Positions 1 to 10,500 of a stretch of DNA of 64,000 nucleotides are shown here, piece by piece. The stretch comes from Phlyctochytrium arcticum (Eukaryota > Chytridiomycota > Chytridiomycetes > Chytridiales > Chytridiaceae). Position 1 is the stretch's first letter; each line of letters begins with the position of its first letter. The notes under the pieces are model-generated. The model was not told where the DNA came from. It was given only the letters and a program-made list of their open reading frames with translations, and ran no database searches. The stretch spans positions 744,001-808,000 of the forward strand of contig JAHLKI010000013.1 of assembly GCA_025602905.1 (NCBI GenBank). Direction: 5' to 3'. Both the position numbers and the translations under genes were made by a program.

Positions 1-176
1 CAAGTAAAAGAGCATCTTCGCTCACATGTGCGCACATGATTTGCTCTCTCCAGGCTCTAGCTTGAGATTGGTGAAAATGATGGAAGGTGGTGTACTATAC
101 ACAGGGAAGTCGGTGCTATCTTAAAAATGCTTCAGAACATAGGTTCCGTTGTTCCAAGAACATCACTCTCTCCTAC

Positions 177-1185
177 CTTTCCCGCCAGTGGCCGAGCTAG
201 ACTGTGAACCCAACATACCGCCCCCACCAGATCCAGCTGCAGGGCCTCCGACGGCACGATACATGACTTGCTTATTCAGCACTTCGAATTCGTTGGGTTT
301 TACGAAGGCGGGATCGATCGTAAATTGACCGATCATTTGGGCATAAGCCCATGTAACAGTTTGGGCACTCGGTGGTCGGATAAGGGATTGCTTGGTTGCA
401 GATCTGAGAGCATGTTGCCTGCTTCCCCATCCCGGTCTTTTCTCGGTCGTAGGAGAAACAGCACTAGGTGCACCACCATGTACTGAGGCATTGGGCGAAA
501 CACTGTCAGAATTTAATCTCGCTTGGCTTTTCGAACTTTCCACCGCCCCGGCGGACCGTTTGGCCACCTCATAGTCATGATTCCGCGTCACACCAATTGG
601 ACCCGCTCTCCCTCGAATCTGCCGCTGCCCCGCCGTATTCGAAGAGTCACTTGTGCCCAAGAAACTGAGCGTTGAGTCAACTGCGTTTCGAATCGTGGAG
701 AATGATATCGATTTCCGGAGGAAACGTGAGAAACCGGTGTTTGCTTCCACCGCGTGTGCGGCATCGGCGCTCTTCGGGCCTGATATAGATGAAGAGCTAT
801 TCGTCGATGTGTTGATGGGAAATATGGGTGAGTCGAGCTGATGAGATGACTTTCCGGGGGTGTTTGTCCGGTATGATTGGTCTATTGGATCTGAAGGGTG
901 CGCTCCGTTTCCATTCTCCGGGTTGTGTATGGTGTCAGGATACGACTGCAAGTTGACCAATTGTCCTGCGCTATCCGATGGTGTTTCTGATCCATGTTGA
1001 CTTTCAAAGTCTTTGGCCAAGGTATCGGAAGAGGAAGCACGACTGCCATTGGAAATTGAAGCGTCACCAGCCTGGGTTGCCAGATTGGTAAAGGTCAAGG
1101 AACAAGTGAAAAGTTCTCCAGCAAAAAAGGCGCCTTCGCTAAAGTTTGTAGACTCCCCAAGCTTAACGGCGAGCACCACTCCCAT
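177..1185 (-). CDS. RGP1: Rgp1-family protein (Ric1-Rgp1 Rab6/Ypt6 GEF subunit), 5' part
   Basis: Rgp1 partners Ric1 in the exchange factor that activates Ypt6/Rab6 at the Golgi. The N-terminus (MGVVLAVKLGESTNFSEGAF, then FAGELFTCSLTFTN) is the arrestin-like strand pair that opens this family. A Ser/Thr-rich disordered stretch of about 200 residues follows, and then the motif TVTWAYAQMIGQFTIDPAFV, typical of Rgp1 (an Ala-Gln-x-x-Gly-x-Phe core). The reading frame runs to a stop at 163, but a good donor (AAAG then GTAGGA on the minus strand) lies at 176-175, so this is exon 1 and the rest of the gene leaves the window to the left. It is divergent from RPL15. Family assignment is from motif recognition; the missing C-terminal half could not be checked. 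Confidence 0.72.
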
Positions 1186-1420
1186 TACCAGAGCACGCTC
1201 ATGAACGAGGGATTTTGGAGCTAGATCATCGGCTGGTTTGGTTGACGGATTGACGCGCCGGCGGGCGGGCTGCGCAGGCTGCGCAGGCTGCGCGAACGAC
1301 TTTCATCCACGTGACAGGGAACATCGCCTTCAAGCATCGTTTGCGAAAGCTGATTCCGTCCTTTCGACACGACATATCCTTATAGACGCCTTATCCGACG
1401 TCTTTGGAGGTAGGTACACG

Positions 1421-1438
1421 CATCCATCCATCCATCCG
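1421..1438 (+). promoter_or_regulatory. (CATC)4 run upstream of RPL15
   Basis: CATCCATCCATCCATC sits about 245 bp before the RPL15 start, in the gene's orientation. The same run in the same gene orientation precedes RPS10 (4016-4031). It resembles the C-rich boxes that recruit ribosomal-protein gene activators in other fungi, but function here is inference. The rest of 1186-1682 holds a 10-bp GGCTGCGCAG triplication near 1268-1292 and no convincing gene. Confidence 0.4.
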
Positions 1439-1682
1439 TCTCTAGTCTCGCTGGAAGGAAGGATTTGAAGCTGGACGGAAGAGAATTTGTCGTGCATGGA
1501 TTTCGGGTGGAATGGCGACGGTAGGGTCGTGCGCATGGTGGCAATTGCGGATTTGTGAAGGAGGGTTCGTTGCACGATCAGCCCAGAGCTATCTTTGGAG
1601 AACAGCAGCACGTCTGGCATTCCAGAAGCAGCACTTAAACTAACGGTTTATTCTCTCTTTTTCATTCAGTAGATAAAGCAAC

Positions 1683-2602
1683 ATGGGTGGTTAGTAGTTT
1701 GTCTTGTGCTCCTTTTAGATCGGTCACACATTCGGCGGATGTTTACGTTCGTCGAATGCACTCCCAGAGGGTGGAGCTGTGGCCTGATTCATGACCTTGG
1801 GAGCCGTGGCATTAACGCTTTCTATTCCTTTTCCCTTTTGTTCTATTTCTTTTGTTGGTGATTTGAACAATTACAGCCTACAAGGTTTGTTGTCATTGAG
1901 TATCTCTGCAACCTGACTCCCCCCACTCATTTCCTTGTCTAGTATCTTGAGGAGCTCTACAAGAAGAAGCAGTCGGATGTTCTCCGATTCTTACTTCGTG
2001 TTCGATGCTGGGAGTTCCGACAGTTGAACGTGATCCACCGCGCTTCTCGTCCATCCCGCCCTGACAAGGCCCGTCGTCTCGGGTACAAGGCCAAGCAGGG
2101 ATACGTCATCTACCGTGTCCGTGTTCGTCGTGGAAACCGTAAGCGTCTCGCTCCCAAGGGACAAGTCTACGGAAAGCCCGCCAGTCAAGGTATCGCTGAG
2201 TTGAAGTACCAGCGCTCTGCCCGTGCCACTGCCGAGCAGCGTGTCGGCCGCAAGTGCGGTAACTTGCGTGTGTTGAACTCTTACTGGGTTAACCAGGTGC
2301 GTCCAGGTGTTGTTTGTGATAATCCCGTTCTTTTTGCTAAGTTCTTGTCTCCTTAGGACTCAACCTACAAGTTCTTCGAGGTCATTCTTGTCGACCCCCA
2401 GCACAAGGCCATCCGTCGTGACCCCCGCATCAACTGGATCGTGAAGCCCGTCCACAAGCGTCGTGAGGCTCGTGGTTTGACCGCCATTGGCAAGCAGAAC
2501 CGTGGCATCGGAAAGGGTCACCTCCACAACAAGACCCGTGGTGGTGGTCGCTACGCCAACTGGCTCCGCCGCAACACCTTGTCTCTCCGTCGTTACCGTT
2601 AA
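1683..2602 (+). CDS. RPL15: 60S ribosomal protein L15 (eL15)
   Basis: Structural protein of the large ribosomal subunit. Exons: 1683-1689, 1877-1884, 1943-2296 and 2357-2602. They sum to 615 nt, giving 204 residues, the standard eL15 length. The protein begins [17 protein letters not shown] and ends [11 protein letters not shown], as in all eL15 proteins; the internal [18 protein letters not shown] is diagnostic. The start is fixed by the first seven bases ATGGGTG, followed by a GTTAGT donor. Exon 2 is only 8 nt (CCTACAAG) yet is required to make MGAYK and keep frame. Intron 1 is 187 nt, about three times the local norm; introns 2 and 3 are 58 and 60 nt. It is convergent with RPS10, 384 bp away. 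Nothing suggests inactivation. Confidence 0.97.
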
Positions 2603-2986
2603 GCTTAGTAGATTTTTGTATACTTTTCAACAAAGATATTACGCAGCTGCTGTCATCAAATGTCACTGTGTTGGTTTCTGTAAATTTTGCCCTGAACTCG
2701 GTGTCATGACACTTCACATTCCGAAGTTCATCTCATCATCTTGTTCTGAGTAGAGAGTAGACTGGCCAAACTCAGCAACCCCATGTGCGTGCTCCTCCAG
2801 ACAAATGACCAGAGCAAGTGCGCATGGCAAGCGTTGTACATTGTGTCGTAGAGGACTCAGAAATGGCACGATATGCGGAGCTAAAAACTATCGAACAACA
2901 TGCTTATAGAGTGACGAACATTGTATTGCAACTATCAACAGATGTACAGGATGCGCAATCACTAGTTATAGATGCAGGGGATGCAT

Positions 2987-3601
2987 TTACTGAGCGGTAC
3001 GGGGAGCACCACGGCCAACACCACCACGCTGCAGGAACAATATTAGATTTGACCAACACGAACCGAGTGTATCATGTACTTACGAATTCGGGGCGCCAGT
3101 CACCAGCAGCGCCTTCCTTCTTTTCGCCAGGGGCACCAGCACGGTCATCACGGCGACGGTAGTCACGGTTGTCGTCTCCACGACGGAAACGGTCGCCATC
3201 GCCACGGGGAGGACGGTCACCATCTAAAATGTAACAAAGATATCAATGGCCGAACACCAGACTTTGAAAAGGATAAAATGCATACCAGGGCGACCACCGG
3301 GACGGGGTCCACTCTTGTTGGTCTTGATGAAGGTGCGGGGCACGATCTCAGAGGGAAGGTGCAAGTACTCGCGGAGGTACTCAATTCCCTCGTTGGTCAA
3401 GTAGTAGTAGTAGTACTGCCACGAGAAGCGAGTAGCGACGTAACCGCGCGAGGTCATGCTCTGAAGAGCCTTGATGACCTGCAAGTTGGGAACATCAACG
3501 TCCTGGTGCTTAGGAGCGTTGTAGTCCTTCTTGGCGACCATGACACCCTCCTGGAAGAGGTACTGGTAGATCTTCTTGCGGTTGTTCTTGGGGATCAACA
3601 T
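2987..3601 (-). CDS. RPS10: 40S ribosomal protein S10 (eS10)
   Basis: Component of the small ribosomal subunit head. Exons on the minus strand: 3601-3286, 3223-3084 and 3028-2987, which sum to 498 nt and give 165 residues, normal for eS10. The N-terminus [20 protein letters not shown] and the block [20 protein letters not shown] are the conserved winged-helix plectin/S10 domain. The tail is the usual Arg/Gly/Asp-rich region ([20 protein letters not shown]) and ends [13 protein letters not shown] in the 42-nt last exon. The ATG at 3601 is chosen because eS10 proteins start MLIP; a candidate 5'-UTR acceptor (CAATAG) lies 8 nt upstream of it. An upstream in-frame codon at 3631 would add ten unconserved residues. 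Confidence 0.96.
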
Positions 3602-3962
3602 CTTGATGGCTATTGGAGTAAACGAGTACAAACGGTAAAGACAGGGTAAGTGAACTGAAAGCCATCAATTCACCACCCTTGCATGTGCGTACTGCGCGAT
3701 ACGTGCAGAGTGCTTTGTGCAGAGAATTCACAAAGGTTGCCGAGTCTGACCAGGTCCCCGAATCCCCGTCCCGACTACCACAAAGGCCTGATCTTCATCA
3801 AGGAATCAACCTCGTCAATGGAGAATACAAACATCGAGGTCGTCGAACTGGGATCGGCGAAATTCCGTCTCCCTCCTAATCCAAGCCTCCTGCTCGTCTC
3901 CACTGCTCTGCACACAAGCCGTTCTCCGCACGAAACCACGCAGCGCAAGCCCAAACATGCTC

Positions 3963-4031
3963 GGATGGATGGGCAAATGGATTAAACATGTCCTGGGAGC
4001 GTACCTCTTCACGAAGATGGATGGATGGATG
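3963..4031 (-). promoter_or_regulatory. CATCC repeats upstream of RPS10
   Basis: On the minus (gene) strand 4031-4016 reads CATCCATCCATCCATC, and a shorter CCCATCCATCC lies at 3973-3963, about 360-430 bp before the RPS10 ATG. This mirrors the run before RPL15. The remainder of 3602-4429 shows no supported gene; the open frames there are short and unlike any protein I recognise. Confidence 0.35.
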
Positions 4032-4429
4032 CCGTGATGGGACCGTACCAAGCAGAGAGAGAGAAAGCTCAACCCTTGCCAGCCATCCGCGGCCTTTGGG
4101 AGCCGGCGGGGTCACGTGCCGAGCCGGTTCCTCGGTTATCTGAGCAGCGTCACAAGCAAAGATCCACGGCCAAATCAGACTACTGTTGCGGCGACATTCC
4201 CAACAATCTCAGACTAGAGTCATTAGATTAGCAGCTAGTACAGGCTGTAACTACCAAACATTGAAAGCCCAGGACTTTTAGAGGGGAGCCAGTCTTTCGA
4301 CCAACACATTCGCCTGGACATATTCGGCAAAGTTTTCCACCTTCTGCACCCGCCAGTCTACAACGGAAGCTTTGATAACGAGGGATATCAGGGAGAGACG
4401 GACTTTAGCGAGGGTAGCTAGCGGGACGG

Positions 4430-7369
4430 ATGGCTGGAAGCGCTAACGTTCACGAAAGCAAGGCTACCTGTCTGTGTTGTTACAACCTGTTGCGCTTCCC
4501 ATCCAGCGTTCCATGCTTCCGGTGCACCGTTTGTGACTGCGTTACAGACCTCGTTCCGCTGCAAGTACAGGGTAAGAGTAACGCCCGGCCCATTCTCATC
4601 CCCTTGCTCATTGGAATTGCTACAGGAGAAGATGCGCCAGAGCCACTCTCACTCGAGAAGTTGCGGACGATACTTGAACGCGGCGATGACACATATGTGG
4701 AAAAGGTCATTCATGATTGCTTTGCAAGTCATCATAGCCTGAATGGAAGCTTCTCAAATGTTGGTATAAGTCTTAAATGGCTGGAGTGGAAACCTATCGC
4801 TAAAACAAAGCATACCACAGCATTCGCCGGTGACCATCGAAACAACAGGACTCAACCTGGACGACGTACGGGAATCCTACCGACTGATCACACGGAAGAG
4901 CCCCAAAATACAAAGGGCGATGATGGTGGCAATAGACCAGCTAGTGCGGAGACCGGGAAAGTAAGTAATCATTTCTCTAACGAATGCCGAAATTGATTTT
5001 TGGCATCTCCAGACTCCTCACGGAAAAAGAAGACATCAAATTCCTGATTATTTTGCTCCAGGTAACGTTTTTCCCTGGTACCATTAGAATCACCATCTCC
5101 TGTACTAAGATGATTGGCTTTTTCTCAGAACCCAATCTTCCTATCGTCCGGAACGCCCATTGAAGTGCATTACCATCACGACATTCTGGCGCGCGTTCTG
5201 GGGTTAACATCTTGTCTCTCCAATGATTTGCATCATTACGTTGTCAACTGGTTTACCAGGTACGGGAAGAGAAGCTTTGTAGTTAGAATCTTTTATTTAC
5301 TGACGGGTGACAGGCTTCCAATTGAGACCTTTCAAAAGTTGGTTGGACTTGTGAATCACTTCATTAGTTTCAGACTTGCACAAAAAGAAGGTCATTTGTC
5401 AATCGTCCTATGTGGCATTCCGTGTCAAGCTAAACGCTGGTTTAGGTATCCGAGAGTCGTATCCTTCAGATTGGGCAACTAGATCTGCCGCTAGAGTTAT
5501 GGCCTTGCTCTGTGAGTCTTTTTGTGTGAGGAATGTTCGATCGTGAAAAACTTATGCGGACAACAGATGCGGCAAACGGTCAGCGGAATGAGCATGTAGC
5601 GATTGGCGAATTCTACAACACAATGGTCGACTACATAAATCTCCATCGAGATTTTCAAGTTTGGCAGGTCGATCGTACAGGGTACTAGGGCTGTTGCAGA
5701 GAACTTGAAATCATGCTGATTTTGTATATCCAGGGCCTTTTCCTTTTGCCAATACCCATTTCTGATCTCATTAGGGGGAAAGATGCAGGTGCGGGGACCT
5801 ACCTGTCTGAGTACCTGCCTGGCAACTGACACAATTATTTGCAGATTATGGAAGCAGATGCTAAGAGACAAATGGCGGAAAGGTGCGTTTCTACACTAGC
5901 CCTCATGTACATATCACTCGTTCTTATTCCTTTCAGATTCAAGGAAGCCTTCTTTCGAACGGCCTTACATGGTTTGGTTACCGATCCATTCTTATCTTTA
6001 AGAATCCGTCGAGGGGCTTTAATTGAGGATTCACTCAACCAGTTGCAATCTCGTCATTTTGATTTGAAGAAAAAACTCAGAATTGAGTTCGTTAGTAAGT
6101 TACTTTCTTTTTCTCGCGCAAATAACTGGCTGCTAATATGCACTTAAGATGAAGACGGCGTGGATGCGGGAGGGCTGACGAAAGAATGGTTCCTGCTGCT
6201 TGTGCGCGATCTATTCGATCCACAGTATGGCATGTTTACATTCGATGACGATAGTCTTCTCTGTTGGTTCAATCCCGCCTCCTTTGAGAACACCGAAGAA
6301 TTTCGTTTGGTCGGAACGATAATAGGATTGGCTATCCACAATTCCAATATCTTGGATGTGGGTTGTGTGTTTTCAAGTGGAACGATTCTCCCGACTCATT
6401 TGCGTTAAACAGGTTCACTTCCCACCCGCCTGCTACAAGAAGTTGCTAGGATATCCGTGTGATCTTGAAGATCTTAAGGTTCTCCGTCCAGAGCTGGGAC
6501 GAGGGCTGCAACAGCTTCTAGACTACGAACACGATGATGTTGAAACCGTCTTTTGTCGGGATTTTGTTGCCGAGTACGATGCATTTGGAGAGCGGGTTCG
6601 GGTGAGTTGGAAGAACTATTGTCGTGTAACGTTCGGGACTGACATTAATGGTAGGTCCCACTCATTCCCAATGGTGAGCAAATACCCGTCACCAAGGATA
6701 ACAAGATTGATTTCGTAAACCGCTTTGTCGATTGGGCACTCAATTCATCCGTGGAGACACAATTCGCGGCGTTTAAGGCTGGGTTTGGTTACGTTTGTGG
6801 CGGCAATGCCCTGTCCCTTTTCAAACCCGCTGAGATCGAGCTTATGGTTTGCGGCGGAACAGAGTTGGACATTCGGGACTTGGAAGGAGTTACAGAGTAC
6901 GAAGGGTCAGTATCTTGCTGCCATTTTTTTTGGCTATAAGCATTCCATGACAAATGGACTTTTTGCATAGTTTCACGGACTCGGATCACACAATTAGAGA
7001 TTTCTGGGATGTTGCAAATGCAATGTCCACGGAAATGAAACGGAAGTTGTTGTTATTTACAACGGGAACAGATCGAATCCCTGCTACGGGGATACAGAAC
7101 ATGGCTTTCAAAATCTCGTGTTTGGGAGAGGTAACACCGCTAGCTATTATCTGTCCTTGGATGGCGACTTACGTGTTTCGCCAGGATTCTGAAAATTTGC
7201 CGACATCACATACATGTTTCAATCAGCTTTGCTTGTATAGATATGCAACTCGGGAGAAGTTAGAGCGAAAGTTGGAGAAGGCCATCACATGGAGGTATTT
7301 AACACTTAGCTACCTTTATCCAGGCAGGCTTTAACCAAAAGTCGTAGTTCTGGCTTTCACGTTAAATAG
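4430..7369 (+). CDS. HECT-domain E3 ubiquitin ligase, HUL4/HECTD2 type
   Basis: Transfers ubiquitin from E2 to substrate through a cysteine thioester. Seventeen exons (4430-4571, 4626-4759, 4821-4960, 5013-5061, 5129-5259, 5314-5390, 5446-5511, 5567-5681, 5734-5788, 5845-5882, 5937-6094, 6149-6357, 6413-6601, 6655-6905, 6971-7130, 7185-7294, 7342-7369) sum to 2,052 nt, 683 residues, open throughout. An N-terminal Cys cluster (TCLCCYNLLRFPSSVPCFRC) precedes the helical HUL4-like region (DWATRSAARVMALL). The HECT domain contains the FSFCQYPFLISLGGKM and DAGGLTKEWF blocks and ends LPTSHTCFNQL, with the catalytic Cys codon at 7215-7217, 34 residues from the C-terminus. The 28-nt last exon yields the classical ending ...SSGFHVK. 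Intron 1 is 54 nt and in frame, so retention would be silent for frame. S. cerevisiae Hul4 is longer (892 residues). Confidence 0.9.
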
Positions 7370-7568
7370 TCTCGATGACACCGCGGTCCCAGCCGCCGAT
7401 ACCCATCATTCGCAGTTAGACCTTGCTGGCAAAGTTTTTTTTCCATTATATAATTAGGTGTAAGTTGTACATAGCCTAGCATTCTCTAGTGGAAGTGCGT
7501 TACAGTTAGCAATACAATTGGAGGTTAGGGATAGAGAGAAAGGGTGTGTGTATATGTGCGGGACGAGT

Positions 7569-10500
7569 CTAGGAATCCTCTTGCATAATCACGCTTCCGC
7601 CTTCCACGGGAACCTCCTTGACCGGGGGATGCTGTTCGTGGTTATCCGGATCCGTTATTGCCATCGCTTGGGCAATTAAAGACTCTAAAGCTTGAGTCGG
7701 TGCTGGATCCGCTGCTGGTTCTGATGGCTGCGGTTGATGTTGCGGCCGGAAAAGATCTGGTAGTAGATTGGGGAGAATAGGATCCAAAACTCCGCGGGTG
7801 ATGTCCCACATTTGCGCTTGGACTGTTCCTGGGGGACTTGTTGGCTGAATGATACCCTGATGGGACATGACCAAAATTATATTTTTAAGAAGTTCCTGTA
7901 TGCCTTCGTACTAAAACAAGCAATTAGTGAATTTGCCCAGGCTCGGATGTAGATATAGTTGGACATGTCTCTCACCGAATATTCAGTCTCGCTAATTTGA
8001 ATCACTCTCCGCATATAGTCCAAAATACGTAGCCATAAGTCCGGGAATTCAGTCCACCCTTGCAAAGCAGCCAGGAAGTGTAGAAACGACTTGCTAAGCA
8101 ATGCAGCGACCCGAACCCGAGTTTCCTCCATGCCGATGGGATCTATCCTGGCAACCTCTGGGTTCAAAAGTGTGTCCAGCATTGGGAATAAAACATTTTC
8201 GAAGCAATCGGCTGATATGGTATTTGAGTTGGACCAGCAACCACTCTCAAGCTCGGAAGATAGGATGACTTTTTGGAGCTGAGTAATTGCCAATTGACGG
8301 ATTTCGCGGATAGGATTTGTGGTTTGTTGACCCAAACTGGACAAGATGGGAAGCCAAAACTCAAAGAACACTAGAAGGAAGTTAGATACAAGCTATTACG
8401 AGACTCAAAGATAGGGCAACATACCTCTGTTTTGCTGCTTGCCATCCTTTCCGACCAAATGCGGTACTTGATGCTGTAACTTTCCGATTTTTTCAAGCGC
8501 CATGAGAGCGCGATCCACCACCAATTGCATTTCAGGACTGTATCGATGGGCTTCATAAGTCATTGCATATGAAGAATCGAGATTGACTGACCTGCGAGAA
8601 GCTTGCGGTGTATCTTTGTGCAAGTGACGGAATGAGCCAGAAGCGCTTAACGTTGCAGATTCTGAAACATTGGCGCCCCCCGATTTGCCTTTCCTGATGC
8701 TCGTTATATCGTCATCGAAAGAGGACGGTACAAAACTGGAAAGAAGATCGACACAGTCGCTGAAGTTTTCCTGGGTCACGAACGTGTCCTGCCCAGTTTC
8801 CCCTACCAAATAAGTGGCGGCTTGGAAAGTTTGTGACGACGCTATGGGAAAATCTGTCGCTCGAGTAAGAAGCTTGACCAGCAAGTCTCGGGAGGGACGG
8901 TTGGCGGAAACACTTTCGGGATTTGTTTTCATTAGTGTTGTCAATCCAGCTGATAAATGTACGACGACTTTTTTGAATGACTCTGGAGAATTGTGGACAA
9001 GTGGCGCCAGAGCACTGAAGATATCAACTGAAATGCCGGCCTGTTGAAAGCGTAATGAGAACCGGAGAAGGAATTAACTCCATGACTGGTGGCACATTAC
9101 CCTGTTTCCTATCCGACGCAGCAATTGTATTGTTCCAGTAACGGCACGTTCATGAAGCAGGGACGAATATCCACCCGCATCCGATAGAATGAATTGGACA
9201 TGTTGTGATACATGTTCCCATATACATGCTATGCGGTCTCGATTCTGAATGGAAACGTGAAAGAGAATCTCAAGAAGATAGACAGCAGAAGGGTCAAATT
9301 TGGGAACTTTTTTTGATTCGGGAGTCTCCGAAGTGGGAGATGGTTCACCGGCAGTGGTCAGGCTTTCATCATCCGCAACTCTGGACCCGCCAGACTTCTG
9401 CACACGCTCAACTGGATCATTTTCCACGAATGAGGCATGGATGATCGTGTCGACTACTAAGAGCAAAACATTGTCCTCGAAAAATCTAGAAATATCCTCA
9501 GAACTCATTTTGCTCAAGGCATTTGCACAAATCAACAAACCTGCTATCATCGAAAATGTTCTCAATCCGACATGCCCGAATGCAGTGAAGGGCACGATCA
9601 TCATATCTGACTTCTTCCGCGTTAGGTTCGCGTGACCCCAAATCATCGCCACCAGAACTAATGGCAAGAAAATTGGATAGAGTAGAAAGCAAGCCTAGCT
9701 CTTTTCGTCGCCCAGAACTGGCTGAGGATGCTTGTCTAACCGCCGATTTCTCCTCCAGGACTTTGAATAATGATGTCTTTCCACGGACGAAGTCGTCTAC
9801 AAGGACCATCTCTTCGGATAGCAGGCGATGCAAAAACAGATTTTTCAAACAACGTATGATCTGAATCAAAGCTTTAGATGAGCTATCCGCCCGGGGTCCC
9901 CGTCCATGGATGACCAAAAGGATCAACTTACCACTTGCCAACCATTTCGCAGGCACGTTCCATATTCGGTCGTCAAGTTGAAGAGTAACACGGCAGCTAC
10001 TTGCCCCCTAATGTTTCGGCCGATGTCCAATCGCCATGGGTCCACAACTCGGACGGTCAAATTATCTTCCGAGGCGGATCCGATTGGGGATTGTGGTGTG
10101 ACGCGGCCAATACGTAGCAATCCGGTCATTTTCGCCAACGAAACAATAAGCTCATCAACAATATCCGACATGTGTTGCTCGGCAGCAGCCGTGACACAAT
10201 GATGGTATCCCAGAATGACTTTTTCAAACGTCAAGTAGTTATCTACGTTGTCCAAAGCTACGTCGTATCAGTAACCTTGCCGTAATGATGGCAAGAAATT
10301 GAAGGCTAATGCTCACCATACGACAGTGCTGATACTACCAGTTTTGACGATATTGATAAAAGCTCTCCCGAACACGTATTCGTCGGCAATGTCTTCAGAA
10401 TCCCAGTATGACTACTACGCCGGATTAGCTCCTTCCACTGATAATCGAAACCGAGATCTCCTTCATGCTCTTCCGGCATCACAATCTCGTTTTCTCGAAT

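Noticed and set aside
1690..1876. snoRNA within RPL15 intron 1
   Set aside because: No RTGATGA/CTGA pair or H/ACA box pair at sensible spacing; only the hairpin is reported.
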